Shown here piece by piece: positions 1 to 9,239 of a stretch of 64,000 nucleotides of DNA; within the stretch, counting starts at the first letter, position 1; each line of letters starts with the position of its first letter. Where the stretch lies: positions 2,266,001 to 2,330,000 of the forward strand of contig NZ_CP016537.2 of NCBI RefSeq assembly GCF_001687585.2. The letters are read 5' to 3'. Source of the stretch: Planococcus halocryophilus. GTDB lineage: Bacteria; Bacillota; Bacilli; Bacillales_A; Planococcaceae. The notes beneath the pieces were generated by a model, which was not told the DNA's origin, made no database searches, and saw only the letters and a program-made list of their open reading frames with translations. Made by a program: the position numbers and the translations under genes.

Positions 1-979
1 CTGCGGCTAATGTGAACATCTTCATCGGTGAACCGGGTTCAATTGTTAGTTCGATACTTTCATTTAGCCAGTTATCTGATAATCCTTCTCGCGTATTCGG
101 ATCAAATGTTGGGCGTTGAGACATTGCCAAAATTTCACCTGTTTTAGGATCAGCAATTACTGCAATCATTCGTGTAGGATCGTACTCTTCTTGTACGCCC
201 GTCATTGCATCCTCTAAGAAATTTTGCAAAGTTTTGTCCAATGTAAGTTGGACGTCCGCCCCGTTTACTGCAGGAGTGATCGCGGATTCATTATTTGGCA
301 GTAAAAAGCCCCATTTATCCGTATCAAACTCCATTTTGCCATTTTTCCCTGTTAACACATCATTATGAATCGATTCAAGACCCATTCTGCCCGTAGTTTT
401 TGTTTCTCCATTTTCTAGCTCTTCTTTCATCGCATAGCCAATCAAATGAGAAGCAAAAACGCCGTTAGGGTATAATCTTTTTAAATCTCGAACAAACAAC
501 AAGCCTGGAATGTCTTCTTCTTTCATTTCGAGCATCTGCGTGTGACTAATTTCACGACCAGCGGAACCAAATTCTACTTGATACCGGTCTTTTTCGACAC
601 CGCTCTTTAATATTTCTAGAATTTTTTCTTCAGAAGCATTCAAATATCCCGCTAATTTCTTAGCGGTTTCTTCAACATCTACCACATGTTGCGGATCACT
701 AGCTTTTTGAGTAACTGATTCATCAACTACTGCGACTAGTTTATAGGTCAGTGTATCTTCAGCTATCACTTCACCATTGCGATCAACAATGCGTCCACGT
801 TCAGCAGTCAACACTTCTTCTTGACTGTATTTTGCCGCAGCTTTAGCAGCAAGTTCTTGTCCTTCCACTTTCCCCGTGGCTTGTATGGTTACAATTCTCG
901 CCAATAAAAGGAAAAAGAGCCCTGCGAATAACAAAAATAGCAGAAAGGCTCCTCCTTGAAATCGAAACTTTTTTTTCAT
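1..979 (-). CDS. pbpB: Penicillin-binding protein 2B-type transpeptidase (FtsI/PbpB), 3' part outside window
   Basis: Class B penicillin-binding protein that cross-links septal peptidoglycan at the outer membrane face during division. The first 326 residues are readable. They begin with MKKKFRFQGG and a single N-terminal membrane anchor (about residues 9-28), followed by the non-catalytic dimerisation region with the typical AERGRIVDRNG segment. The catalytic SxxK motif is seen as EPGSPMK with the nucleophile at Ser317, only ten residues before the window edge, so the KTG and SxN motifs are not visible. The ATG at 979 overlaps the ftsL stop by 4 bp (ATGA), indicating translational coupling. 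Position after mraZ-rsmH-ftsL is the classic dcw order. PbpB is preferred over SpoVD because the window seems to lack sporulation genes. Confidence 0.93.
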   Translation of the reverse strand, partial: MKKKFRFQGGAFLLFLLFAGLFFLLLARIVTIQATGKVEGQELAAKAAAKYSQEEVLTAERGRIVDRNGEVIAEDTLTYKLVAVVDESVTQKASDPQHVVDVEETAKKLAGYLNASEEKILEILKSGVEKDRYQVEFGSAGREISHTQMLEMKEEDIPGLLFVRDLKRLYPNGVFASHLIGYAMKEELENGETKTTGRMGLESIHNDVLTGKNGKMEFDTDKWGFLLPNNESAITPAVNGADVQLTLDKTLQNFLEDAMTGVQEEYDPTRMIAVIADPKTGEILAMSQRPTFDPNTREGLSDNWLNESIELTIEPGSPMKMFTLAA

Positions 980-1338
980 TGCCCAGGCACTACCTTTACA
1001 TTTTGCTCATTTAATTTAAGGCCAAGTTCTTTTGCTTTAGACCAAATGCGCGAATATGAAGAGAGTTCACTTACCTGTACGGACAAATCTGTATTTTGCT
1101 TCGTAGTTTCATTGACTGATTGTTCAATTTTTTGAATTTCCTGAGTTGATGCTTGAATCGTTGCCTGATTCTGCAAAACCAGCAATGCACACATAATACA
1201 GACTGCTACAAAAGTTGTATACAGAATTTTTTCACCTTTGGTGATTAAGCCTTTTTTTCTAATCGATTGTTGCTGGCTCGGATTTTGAGGTGCGGCCGGC
1301 TGTTGGATGTAATCGTCTGTTCTTGCATTCAGTGCCAT
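976..1338 (-). CDS. ftsL: Cell division protein FtsL
   Basis: Small bitopic division protein that joins FtsB/DivIC and FtsQ/DivIB to activate septal wall synthesis. The 120-residue product has a basic cytoplasmic N-terminus rich in Gln/Pro, one membrane helix (about residues 37-57, TTFVAVCIMCALLVLQNQA) and an extracellular coiled-coil-like tail (STQEIQKIEQSVNETTKQN). It lies between rsmH and pbpB and overlaps pbpB by 4 bp. FtsL diverges fast in sequence, so context carries much of the call, but size, topology and place all agree. Confidence 0.9.
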   Translation of the reverse strand: MALNARTDDYIQQPAAPQNPSQQQSIRKKGLITKGEKILYTTFVAVCIMCALLVLQNQATIQASTQEIQKIEQSVNETTKQNTDLSVQVSELSSYSRIWSKAKELGLKLNEQNVKVVPGQ

Positions 1339-1350
1339 CTGAACACGTCC

Positions 1351-2289
1351 TTACTCGTTTATTTTTTCTGCAATCCGCAATTTAGCGGAGCGTGATCGAT
1401 TGTTATGTTCTAGCTCTTCTTCTGAAGGTAATATTGGTTTTCTTGTAATTAATTTTAAGATTGGTTCCATTCCATCAGGAATTACCGGTAAATTTGGTGG
1501 CAATTCAGGTAATGAAGAAGCTTCTTTTAAAATCGCTTTACAAAGCCGATCTTCTAACGAATGGAAAGTGATAACACTAATTCTTCCACCGATCGCTAAC
1601 AGGCTAACAGCGTCTTGCAAAGACGTTTCCGCTGCACCTAGTTCATCATTCACTGCGATTCGAATGGCTTGGAATACTCTTTTCGCAGGATGACCACCTT
1701 TTCGGCGTGCAAAGGCAGGAATTCCATCTTTGATGCATTCGACTAATTGTCCAGTTGTTTCAATCGGCTGCTTATCTCTTGCAGCCTCAATTTTGCGTGC
1801 AATTTGCTTAGAAAATTTCTCTTCGCCATAACGATAAAAAATTCTTACTAAATCTTCAAAAGACCATTCATTTACCACATGATATGCGCTAAGCTCAGCG
1901 CTTTGGTCCATTCGCATGTCTAATGGTGCATCATTGTGATAACTAAATCCTCGTTCTGGTGTATCCAATTGTGGAGAAGAAACGCCTAAGTCATATAGTA
2001 TGCCGTCAACTTTTTCTACTCCACGCATTTCCAATTCTTCTTTTAAAAATTTAAAGTTGGCATGGATAAATGTAATTCTATGTAAGTACTCTTGTAGTTT
2101 TTCTTTTGCATGAGCTATCGCCGTTGCGTCTTGATCGAAACAATATAAATGACCTTGGTCAGATAATTGCTGAACCAAATATTCGCTGTGTCCTGCTCCG
2201 CCCAGTGTACAATCAACATATATGCCATCAGGACGAACGTTCAGACCATCGACAGTTTCATGCAGTAAAACCGTGGTGTGATTGAACAA
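1351..2289 (-). CDS. rsmH: 16S rRNA (cytosine-1402-N4)-methyltransferase RsmH
   Basis: SAM-dependent methyltransferase (MraW) that makes N4-methylcytidine 1402 in the ribosomal P site. The protein starts [16 protein letters not shown] and carries the SAM motif CTLGGAGHS and the conserved segment [12 protein letters not shown] longer reading frame opens at a GTG at 2307, but that codon sits before the G-rich ribosome site. The TTG at 2289 follows GGGGGG at good spacing and gives 312 residues, the normal family length. It is preceded by mraZ with a 20-bp gap and followed by ftsL 12 bp on, so it is part of one transcription unit. Confidence 0.95.
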   Translation of the reverse strand: MFNHTTVLLHETVDGLNVRPDGIYVDCTLGGAGHSEYLVQQLSDQGHLYCFDQDATAIAHAKEKLQEYLHRITFIHANFKFLKEELEMRGVEKVDGILYDLGVSSPQLDTPERGFSYHNDAPLDMRMDQSAELSAYHVVNEWSFEDLVRIFYRYGEEKFSKQIARKIEAARDKQPIETTGQLVECIKDGIPAFARRKGGHPAKRVFQAIRIAVNDELGAAETSLQDAVSLLAIGGRISVITFHSLEDRLCKAILKEASSLPELPPNLPVIPDGMEPILKLITRKPILPSEEELEHNNRSRSAKLRIAEKINE

Positions 2290-2309
2290 TCCATTCCCCC
2301 CGTTCACTT

Positions 2310-2741
2310 TTAAAAGTCAAAATCAGTTAAATTTTCCGCGATTTCACTAAAGGAATCCTCGGATGCTGCAAAATAGCTTTCCCATGAATCTTTTGCCCAT
2401 ATTTCAAAACGGTTGGAAACACCTAAGATAATGCATTCTTTTTCAAGTTTCGCGTAAGAAATTAATGTCATCGGTATATTGACGCGCCCCTGCTTATCAA
2501 GTTCCACTTCTGAGGCACCTGAGAAAAAAAAGCGTGTAAAAGCACGTGCGTCTTTTTTAGTGACCGGCAGTTCCTTGAGCTTTTCTTCAATTTTCTGCCA
2601 TTCGTCCATAGTGTAGCCAAATAAGCACTGATCCAGACCTCGAGTGATCACAAAACAATCCCCCAAGAGTTCACGGAATTTAGCCGGTATGATTAACCGT
2701 CCTTTTGCATCAACGCTATGTTGATATTCGCCCATGAACAT
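2310..2741 (-). CDS. mraZ: Division/cell wall cluster transcriptional regulator MraZ
   Basis: AbrB-like ring-forming DNA-binding protein that represses its own division/cell-wall operon. The frame extends upstream to 2786, but the start is placed at the ATG at 2741 because [16 protein letters not shown] is the canonical MraZ N-terminus and a GGGGTGAAGG site precedes it. That gives 143 residues, the family norm. Two copies of the DAKGR-type motif are visible, [13 protein letters not shown] and [12 protein letters not shown], as expected for the duplicated MraZ fold. Candidate MraZ boxes lie just upstream at 2751-2800. Confidence 0.96.
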   Translation of the reverse strand: MFMGEYQHSVDAKGRLIIPAKFRELLGDCFVITRGLDQCLFGYTMDEWQKIEEKLKELPVTKKDARAFTRFFFSGASEVELDKQGRVNIPMTLISYAKLEKECIILGVSNRFEIWAKDSWESYFAASEDSFSEIAENLTDFDF

Positions 2742-2750
2742 ATCCTTCAC

Positions 2751-2800
2751 CCCACTTATTGTAATAAATGTACCACAATCCCCCACTTGTCACCACTTGT
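2751..2800 (-). promoter_or_regulatory. Candidate MraZ-box array upstream of mraZ
   Basis: On the minus strand, GTGG-core blocks fall in 10-bp register: ACAAGTGGTG (2800-2791), ACAAGTGGGG (2790-2781), GATTGTGGTA (2780-2771), one blank turn, then AATAAGTGGG (2760-2751). MraZ is known to bind short TGGG-type direct repeats separated by about 5 bp upstream of its own gene. The blocks lie 10-60 bp before the mraZ ATG. The repeats are seen directly; autoregulation is inferred. I could not place a convincing -35/-10 pair here. Confidence 0.6.
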
Positions 2801-2856
2801 TTTTGAAATATTTCATGTTTGTTACAGCAAAATATTTCAACAAGTTATTTTGACAT

Positions 2857-2884
2857 AAAAAAAGCCTGCATATGCAGGCTTTTC
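2857..2884 (-). terminator. Rho-independent terminator after bshC
   Basis: The perfect inverted repeat AAGCCTGCATATGCAGGCTT is followed on the minus strand by a run of seven T. It starts 4 bp past the bshC stop and separates bshC from the mraZ operon downstream. Confidence 0.9.
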
Positions 2885-2887
2885 AGC

Positions 2888-4507
2888 TTAAAAATAAATA
2901 ATTTTATGATTTTTGTCATAACTGAGCGGAAGTGCTAAAAGATCTTTTACAAGCTCTGTCCCATACTGATTCATATAAGTAAACGGACTATAAATTCTTT
3001 CTTGGAAACCACCATTTGGTAATAGCTCATTTTCAATAGCAGCGTAATGTCCGAACTCAATGCTGTTTTGCAGTACTATTTCATCTTGCAATTTATTTCC
3101 CAAAAACTTTAGTTGCTTCACATGCAATTGCAAATTCTTCTCGACAATAGGTGTTAACCCTTTACTTATTGAAGAAAATTGTTGATTGATTTGCTCATAG
3201 GTTTTTTCTAATTCAACTTCTAAATTCGTAAGTAGCATTTCGGCTTCTTGATCCCGAATCGTCTCCATTAATTGATTTTTCATCGCCGATACTTGACGAC
3301 CGTTGACAACAGATGAAAAATCCAATTCGTATTTATTTAGCAAACGCTGTGTTTTGCGGTTTACCAAAGTCAAACTTAGGCGAGGCATAATGACTGGCAA
3401 TTCCATATTGAATAACTCAAAAGCTCCTTTTAAAGCTGCCCAATATGCAATTTCACCAGGACCTCCAACAAAAGCTAATACAGGAAAAACCATTTCCTGC
3501 ATTAATGGACGCGTTACTACATTATTACTCAATAATTCCGGCGTTTTTTCTGCAATAGCTAGCAGTTGCTGTTTTGTATATCGGATTGAACCGTTGTTCG
3601 CTACAAACTCTTGACCTTCACGCTCTAGTAATAGACGTTCTCCTTTTACCGTAATAAATAGATTTGCAGCAGTTTCTTCTGCTCCAATCACCGCGCTATA
3701 GCCATCTTCTACAAGGGAACTCTCAGTAGCAGTGACTGTTTTTGCTATATTAGCCGAACGTTCAATCATTTCCACAAAGTAAGGTGATTCATACTTTCGA
3801 AACGCTTCGTCAGCAGCATCTATATACAGAAGTCCTTCTTCCTGAAAGAAATAATGGATAAGTGCTGCGAAAAAGTCTGTGAACGATTGAGAGTTTTCCA
3901 ACAAACCAAATGCCAGTTCTTGAATTTCTTTAGAGTGTTCCGTTTCTGGAAGACTGCGGAAGTATTCTTCTAAAAAAGAAGCTGTTTTAGGTTTATTGAG
4001 ATTTGCAGTAGAAGCTGAGTTTTTGCCGTATTCAGCGTAAGGGATATTCAATTTGTCCATCCGTCCATTTATTTCTCGATAAAGGTGGCTAACTTCAGCT
4101 AAATCATGATCTTCTCCAGCAATCCAAAAAACTGGCACAACGGGTGTCTGCAGTTGCTCAGAAGCTTGTCTCGCAAGGATGATGACAGATATTGCTTTAT
4201 GTACCGTATATAATGGTCCTGTTAAAATACCCGCTTGTTGACCTGTGACAACCACCGGTGCACCTGCTTCAAAATCAGCTAAATTCTGCTGTGCCGCTTC
4301 GGACAATTTTTCAGGCTTCATATAATCACGAATTATGCCTGCTAACTTTGACCGATCAACAGGATGATTTTGAAGGTTTTTCAACCGTTTTTCAAATGAC
4401 TCTAGTTGCGGATCATATGAAAAATACTGGCGGAGTACCGGTTTGCCATTTATATAATCACTCATCAGTTTACTGGCTGGTTCTACGTACCGTTCCTCTA
4501 CTTTCAT
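2888..4507 (-). CDS. bshC: Bacillithiol biosynthesis cysteine ligase BshC
   Basis: Adds cysteine to glucosaminyl-malate in the last step of making bacillithiol, the main low-molecular-weight thiol of many Firmicutes. The 539 residues match the family length. Recognisable segments include PVVVTGQQAGILTGPLYT near residue 90 (nucleotide-binding region), VVPVFWIAGEDHDLAEV (HIGH-like area) and the C-terminal coiled region typical of YllA/BshC. The ATG at 4507 follows AAAAGGGGAC. The gene lies just upstream of mraZ, as yllA does in B. subtilis, and has its own terminator. Confidence 0.93.
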   Translation of the reverse strand: MKVEERYVEPASKLMSDYINGKPVLRQYFSYDPQLESFEKRLKNLQNHPVDRSKLAGIIRDYMKPEKLSEAAQQNLADFEAGAPVVVTGQQAGILTGPLYTVHKAISVIILARQASEQLQTPVVPVFWIAGEDHDLAEVSHLYREINGRMDKLNIPYAEYGKNSASTANLNKPKTASFLEEYFRSLPETEHSKEIQELAFGLLENSQSFTDFFAALIHYFFQEEGLLYIDAADEAFRKYESPYFVEMIERSANIAKTVTATESSLVEDGYSAVIGAEETAANLFITVKGERLLLEREGQEFVANNGSIRYTKQQLLAIAEKTPELLSNNVVTRPLMQEMVFPVLAFVGGPGEIAYWAALKGAFELFNMELPVIMPRLSLTLVNRKTQRLLNKYELDFSSVVNGRQVSAMKNQLMETIRDQEAEMLLTNLEVELEKTYEQINQQFSSISKGLTPIVEKNLQLHVKQLKFLGNKLQDEIVLQNSIEFGHYAAIENELLPNGGFQERIYSPFTYMNQYGTELVKDLLALPLSYDKNHKIIYF

Positions 4508-4584
4508 AAAAAAAGTCCCCTTTTCCGTTTACATTCAAAATCTACTATAGCAAACGCATCTCTCAAAGAAAAAAAATACGCCTA

Positions 4585-4962
4585 CTAAATTGATTTAACA
4601 ATGATGGAAACAAGACCAACTATCCATACAAGAGCATAAAGAGAAGCCAATAGTAAAAAGTAAGTTCTCCATAGCTTACGGAAAAACGGAATGATTTCGA
4701 GTTCTTTTGTGTTTCTCCATTCAATGACTAACATAATAATCGCTAACACAAGCGCGACGAAATAAATATACGCAGAAATGGAAAGTCCCCATAGAAATTC
4801 CACACTAGCTGGGACAGAAAAGAATAACAAAAATGTCGTAACATCTGACGCTAAAACCAATGCTTTTTGTTTTTTTCTTTTTAGTGAAAAGAGATAAACA
4901 ATAACAAAGAGAAGAAAAGGAATATACAGAAAGACTGTTGCAATTGTATACAATATTGTCAT
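4585..4962 (-). CDS. DUF3397-like small membrane protein
   Basis: A 125-residue, very hydrophobic protein with four predicted membrane helices (about residues 5-25, 40-57, 63-82 and 100-120) and a basic loop SLKRKKQK after the first helix. Its ATG overlaps the stop of the ketopantoate-reductase-like gene by 4 bp, so the two are translationally coupled. I believe it belongs to the DUF3397 group found beside bshC and panE-like genes in Bacillales, but the function is unknown. No catalytic motif is seen. Confidence 0.65.
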   Translation of the reverse strand: MTILYTIATVFLYIPFLLFVIVYLFSLKRKKQKALVLASDVTTFLLFFSVPASVEFLWGLSISAYIYFVALVLAIIMLVIEWRNTKELEIIPFFRKLWRTYFLLLASLYALVWIVGLVSIIVKSI

Positions 4963-5822
4963 TTCGCTACCTCAACCGTTTTCAAAAGATGATAAAGTGC
5001 CTTGAATAACGGCAATTCTAGCTTAGATTGATTTAATACGTATACCATAAGACCATCAACCTCCATTGGATCATTAGCTAAACGGTCAGCAAGCATCCTC
5101 GATATTCTTTCGGGTTCTGCGGCACATAACGTTGCCACATTTTCAATCGGTTGCAACCATTCAATTTCTGGAAATGCCAAATACAGTTCACTATATAGAT
5201 TTCGGAACAATTCATAAGCATGGGGATTCGTAATTAGCTCGCCATTACGTATTTTCATCATTGCAGTTAAAGGATCGATTAAACTGCTAAGCAATACGTT
5301 TTCAAAAAGCACTTTTTCAATATCCTCTACCCATTCACTTTGCCACGCAGTGGTCTTAAGAAGTGGTTGGAATTCTTCCGCCTGCCCTTTGACCAATCCA
5401 AATATAAATTGAGGGTTTTTACTAAAGCTGATTTCTGTATCACTCAACTTGATGCAATCTGTACCTAATATACCTGCAGCAATATGGCGATGAGATAATG
5501 CAGTGGCTTTTTCTAAAAAAAGCATCCCCTGCTGCAAAAAAATGATTTTATTGCTTGGGCGACGAATTTTCAACAACCTTAATATAGGTTGCAGTTCTTC
5601 CTGATTCACCGTCACAATAACAAAAGCATCTGAATCGATTTGTTCAAAGTCTGTATAGGCATCTACTTGTTGACGATTTTCACCATTTATAATTCCTTGC
5701 TCGTTAATCAACGCGGCTTGCTCTTCATGCTGTGTAATTACTTGCACTTCATGGCCCGCTTTTTTCAGTAGATAAGCTGGTAACAATCCACTGACTCCAG
5801 CTCCGATAATTGCATATTTCAC
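4959..5822 (-). CDS. Ketopantoate reductase family protein (PanE/YlbQ-like)
   Basis: NAD(P)H-dependent 2-dehydropantoate 2-reductase family; the canonical reaction gives pantoate for CoA synthesis. The N-terminus shows the Rossmann motif GAGVSG after MKYAII. The 287-residue length is in the family range, with a C-terminal helical half. Several usual catalytic positions are weakly conserved, so activity on ketopantoate is uncertain; B. subtilis also has two such paralogues. The start is GTG at 5822, preceded by AAGGAGTG. Position beside bshC matches ylbQ. It is followed by the coupled DUF3397-like gene. Confidence 0.75.
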   Translation of the reverse strand: MKYAIIGAGVSGLLPAYLLKKAGHEVQVITQHEEQAALINEQGIINGENRQQVDAYTDFEQIDSDAFVIVTVNQEELQPILRLLKIRRPSNKIIFLQQGMLFLEKATALSHRHIAAGILGTDCIKLSDTEISFSKNPQFIFGLVKGQAEEFQPLLKTTAWQSEWVEDIEKVLFENVLLSSLIDPLTAMMKIRNGELITNPHAYELFRNLYSELYLAFPEIEWLQPIENVATLCAAEPERISRMLADRLANDPMEVDGLMVYVLNQSKLELPLFKALYHLLKTVEVAK

Positions 5823-5854
5823 GGAATCACTCCTTACAGTGCCACAATTTTTTC

Positions 5855-5890
5855 TTAAAAAAGAAGCCTGCCCATATTAGGCAGACTTCT
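5855..5890 (-). terminator. Terminator after the carboxyltransferase gene
   Basis: The stem AGAAG-CTGCC pairs with GGCAG-CTTCT (one mismatch) around a CATATTA loop. A T-rich tract follows on the minus strand. It ends the acyl-CoA carboxylase operon. Confidence 0.85.
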
Positions 5891-5902
5891 AATAATAATT
5901 TA

Positions 5903-7453
5903 TTATACAGGATAAATCGGATGTTTTCGATATGGCAATGGTAAATCTTTTGTTTCATAAAATGATAAGCGCTGAGACAGTACTGAACGCAATTGATGTG
6001 GTGCTACAATTTCGTCAACAATTAGTTCAGATGCCAAGCGATAAATATCGATTTCTTCTTTATACTCTTGATGTTTTTGTTGCACATATTGAAGACGTTC
6101 TTTCGGATCTTCAATCGCTTCTATTTTATTAGAGTAAACAGCATTTACAGCCGCCTCAGGGCCCATTACGGCAATTTGTGCTGTGGGCAATGCAATACAA
6201 ACATCCGGCTCAAATGCAGGGCCTGCCATCGCGTATAATCCAGCACCATAAGCTTTGCGGACAATCACAGAAATTTTCGGCACAGTTGCAGAACTCATCG
6301 CAGCAATAAACTTAGCACCATGACGAATAATACCAGCACGTTCTACTTTCGTTCCAATCATAAATCCTGGAACATCGGCAAGGAACAGTAACGGAATTGA
6401 AAAGGCATCACAAAGATTGATAAATTTCGCGCCTTTATCGGCCGAATCACCAAACAATACGCCGCCTTTCACTTTCGGTTGGTTCGCAAGAATACCTACA
6501 ACTTGGCCATCAATGCGTGCAATTCCAGTAATTAATTCACCAGCAAATAGCTTTTTAATATCAAAAAAGCTGCCTTCGTCAACCAATTGATCGATCAATT
6601 CATACATATCAAAAGGTGCATTTTGGTTTTCTGGAATCATTGCTTCTAGCGAACGTCCTGCTTTTGCCGCTTTTGCCTCAATCTTTTCAGGCTTCATTGC
6701 AAAGTTAGCTGGGAAGTTCGTCAAGTAGCGGCGCGCTTCTGAAATGGCTTCTTCTTCTGTAGCTACTAAAACATCACCAACACCACTCACTGTACAATGC
6801 ATACGAGCCCCGCCCATTTCTTCTAGCGTCACTTTTTCACCGATAACTTTTTCAGCCATGCGTGGCGAGCCAAGATACATAGAAGCATTACCATCTACCA
6901 TGATAACGATGTCACAAAAAGCAGGGATATAAGCTCCACCTGCAGCAGACGGACCGAATAGTAGACAGACTTGTGGAACCATTCCAGACATTCTTACTTG
7001 ATTGTGGAATATTTTACCTGCACCGCGTCGGTTCGGGAACATATCTAGTTGATCTGTGATACGCGCACCAGCAGAATCTACTAAGTACAACATCGGTACT
7101 TGCATTTTTTCTGCAGTTTCTTGAATACGAATAATTTTTTCGACTGTACGCGAGCCCCACGAACCTGCTTTAACAGTAGAATCATTCGCCATTACACAAA
7201 CCGTTTCACCATTCACTTTACCAATAGCTGTGACAACACCATCCGCTGGAAGGTCGTCTGCTTCTACATTGGCAAAACGTCCGTCTTCTGCGTAGTTTTC
7301 ATCATCAAATAATAATTTCAAACGATCACGAACAAATAATTTATTGCTTTCTTTCATTTTATCGTGGTATTTTTGCTGCCCCCCAGCAAAAATCTTTGCA
7401 AGCTTTTGCTCTAAACGGTCATTATATCCTGTTGTTTCAGTCGTTTTTGTCAT
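5903..7453 (-). CDS. Acyl-CoA carboxylase, carboxyltransferase subunit (YngE/PccB/MmdA type)
   Basis: Transfers the carboxyl group from carboxybiotin to an acyl-CoA. The 516-residue chain has the two crotonase-like halves of this family. The N half contains YLVDSAGARI and GPSAAGGAYIPAFCDIV; the C half contains FLADVPGFMIGTKVERAGIIRHGAK and VIVRKAYGAGLYAM. These motifs fit propionyl-, methylcrotonyl- or geranyl-CoA carboxylase beta subunits. From memory the sequence is closest to B. subtilis YngE, but the acyl substrate cannot be fixed from sequence alone. It follows the biotin carboxyl carrier and biotin carboxylase genes in one operon. ATG at 7453 with AAAGGGGA upstream. Confidence 0.85.
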   Translation of the reverse strand: MTKTTETTGYNDRLEQKLAKIFAGGQQKYHDKMKESNKLFVRDRLKLLFDDENYAEDGRFANVEADDLPADGVVTAIGKVNGETVCVMANDSTVKAGSWGSRTVEKIIRIQETAEKMQVPMLYLVDSAGARITDQLDMFPNRRGAGKIFHNQVRMSGMVPQVCLLFGPSAAGGAYIPAFCDIVIMVDGNASMYLGSPRMAEKVIGEKVTLEEMGGARMHCTVSGVGDVLVATEEEAISEARRYLTNFPANFAMKPEKIEAKAAKAGRSLEAMIPENQNAPFDMYELIDQLVDEGSFFDIKKLFAGELITGIARIDGQVVGILANQPKVKGGVLFGDSADKGAKFINLCDAFSIPLLFLADVPGFMIGTKVERAGIIRHGAKFIAAMSSATVPKISVIVRKAYGAGLYAMAGPAFEPDVCIALPTAQIAVMGPEAAVNAVYSNKIEAIEDPKERLQYVQQKHQEYKEEIDIYRLASELIVDEIVAPHQLRSVLSQRLSFYETKDLPLPYRKHPIYPV

Positions 7454-7479
7454 TGCACTGTCCCCTTTGCTTAAAACGA

Positions 7480-7695
7480 TTACTCGCCTACTGTGATTAA
7501 CAAATCGCCTTCGTTAACGAAACCGCCAATTTCAACATGAATTTTCTCTACAGTTCCGCCAATTTCAGCTTCTACTGGAATTTCCATTTTCATTGATTCG
7601 ATCGTTAAAACAGCTTGTCCTGGAGTGATTGCTTGTCCTTCAGCTGCTAATACGTTTAATACTGTTCCTGCCATTGACGCTTTTAGTTCTTTCAT
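7480..7695 (-). CDS. Biotin carboxyl carrier protein (short, YngHB-like)
   Basis: A 71-residue stand-alone biotinyl domain. The biotin attachment motif is ESMKME, with the target Lys36, flanked by the usual beta-barrel GTV...GDLL repeats. It would carry the carboxyl group between the biotin carboxylase and the carboxyltransferase. The ATG overlaps the biotin carboxylase stop by 4 bp and is preceded by AAGGAGGA. It lacks the Pro/Ala-rich N-terminal extension of AccB, which fits a catabolic acyl-CoA carboxylase better than fatty-acid synthesis. Confidence 0.92.
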   Translation of the reverse strand: MKELKASMAGTVLNVLAAEGQAITPGQAVLTIESMKMEIPVEAEIGGTVEKIHVEIGGFVNEGDLLITVGE

Positions 7696-9041
7696 AATGT
7701 ATGTTCCTCCTTAGTTTTTTCCATCCATTGCGGCAATACCGCTGTAGCATAGTCGCCTGAAACAAATTGTTCCGACCCAACAAATTCTTTAAATAAAGAA
7801 ATATTGGTTTTTACACCATTAATTGTAACATTATTAAAAAACGCTTGTGACTTCGATAAGGCTTCGTCACGATCTGCTCCGTGAATAATAACTTTAGAAA
7901 TCATCGGATCATAAAAAGGTGTGACTAAATTGCCTTCTTCATAACCCGTTTCAATACGTGCCCCTTCACCCCACTGAAGCTTTTCAAGCTTGCCTGGTGA
8001 CGGGAAAAAAGTTTTAGGATCTTCCGCATACACGCGGTATTCTATCGCATGGCCATGAGTTTGTATCGTGTCTTGAGCTGGGAGTTCTCCTCCGTCAGCG
8101 ACATTTAATTGCCATTCAACCAAATCGAGTCCTGTTACTTCTTCTGTAACTGGGTGTTCAACTTGCAGGCGTGTATTCATTTCTAAAAAATAGAACTCGT
8201 TATTCGGATCAACGATAAACTCGACAGTACCTGCATTTGTATAATTCACTGCTTTTCCGGCCTGTAATGCTGCTTCACAAAGTCGCTCACGCACTTCTTG
8301 TGGCAAATTCGGTGAAGGTGATTCTTCAATCACTTTCTGATTACGACGCTGAACAGAACAATTTCGTTCATATAGATGAACAAGGTTGCCATGGTGATCT
8401 CCAAAAATTTGCACTTCGATATGACGTGCATCAGCAATAAATTTTTCAAGATAGATGACATCGTCACCAAAATAAGCTTTGGCACGGTTTTTAACTGATT
8501 CAAACTGTTGAGTGAGCGCTTGCTCACTTTCACAACGAACCATACCGATTCCACCGCCACCTGCACTCGCTTTTAACATGAGTGGATAACCGATTACTTC
8601 TGCTTCTTGCAAAGCTTCTTCGAGCGACTTTACGCCTTCTTCTGTACCTGGAACTACCGGTACTCCCGCTTGAATCATCGTTCTACGCGACTCAATTTTA
8701 TCGCCCATCTTTTCAATAATATCGCTTGAAGGTCCGATAAAAGTCATACCGGCTACTGCGACTTTACGAGCAAAATCGGCGTTTTCGGACAACAAACCAT
8801 ATCCAGGGTGAATTCCATCGACCCCACGTTTTTTTGCTTCTTCAATGATTTTTTCAACTTGTAAATAAGACTGTACGACCGGGTTTGGACCGATCAGTAC
8901 AGCTTCAGTTGCTTCACTAACGTAAGGCAGATCCCCATCAGCCTCAGAGTGAATAGCAACTGTTTCGATTCCAAGGCGATTACATGTACGAATAATTCGA
9001 CGTGCAATCTCTCCTCGGTTCGCGATTAGGATTTTTTTCAT
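7692..9041 (-). CDS. Biotin carboxylase subunit of an acyl-CoA carboxylase (AccC/YngHA-like)
   Basis: ATP-dependent carboxylation of biotin using bicarbonate. The 449 residues show the expected domain order: N-terminal KILIANRGEIARRII, ATP-grasp glycine loop KASAGGGGIGM near residue 158, and the C-terminal motif EMNTRLQVEHPVTE near residue 287. It heads a three-gene set with a biotin carrier and carboxyltransferase. It is probably not the house-keeping accC, because it is coupled to a short carrier and a PccB-type transferase. ATG at 9041 with a GGGGG-rich ribosome site. Confidence 0.9.
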   Translation of the reverse strand: MKKILIANRGEIARRIIRTCNRLGIETVAIHSEADGDLPYVSEATEAVLIGPNPVVQSYLQVEKIIEEAKKRGVDGIHPGYGLLSENADFARKVAVAGMTFIGPSSDIIEKMGDKIESRRTMIQAGVPVVPGTEEGVKSLEEALQEAEVIGYPLMLKASAGGGGIGMVRCESEQALTQQFESVKNRAKAYFGDDVIYLEKFIADARHIEVQIFGDHHGNLVHLYERNCSVQRRNQKVIEESPSPNLPQEVRERLCEAALQAGKAVNYTNAGTVEFIVDPNNEFYFLEMNTRLQVEHPVTEEVTGLDLVEWQLNVADGGELPAQDTIQTHGHAIEYRVYAEDPKTFFPSPGKLEKLQWGEGARIETGYEEGNLVTPFYDPMISKVIIHGADRDEALSKSQAFFNNVTINGVKTNISLFKEFVGSEQFVSGDYATAVLPQWMEKTKEEHTL

Positions 9042-9199
9042 ATTTGAAATACCCCCTATGTTTTCTCCCTTCTATAGCATATACGAATTTTGTAAGCGAT
9101 TTCAACTATTCGCTGAAATATTTCTTTTATTTTGTAATTTAATTGGTTTTAATTTATAAATTGAACAAGGCGAACTGGAGAAACTCTCTTTACTTTCGT

Positions 9200-9239
9200 A
9201 AAAAAAAGAAACCTTCTATAAAGCAAGGTTTCATTTTTT
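9200..9239 (-). terminator. Terminator overlapping the end of the crotonase-fold gene
   Basis: The stem GAAACCTT/AAGGTTTC with a 9-nt loop is flanked by A and T runs on both sides. It lies at the stop codon of the gene at 9231-9983 and separates that gene from the carboxylase operon. Confidence 0.85.

Noticed and set aside
1-979. SpoVD instead of PbpB
   Set aside because: SpoVD has the same fold, but it is sporulation-specific and normally follows pbpB; the gene directly after ftsL is PbpB.
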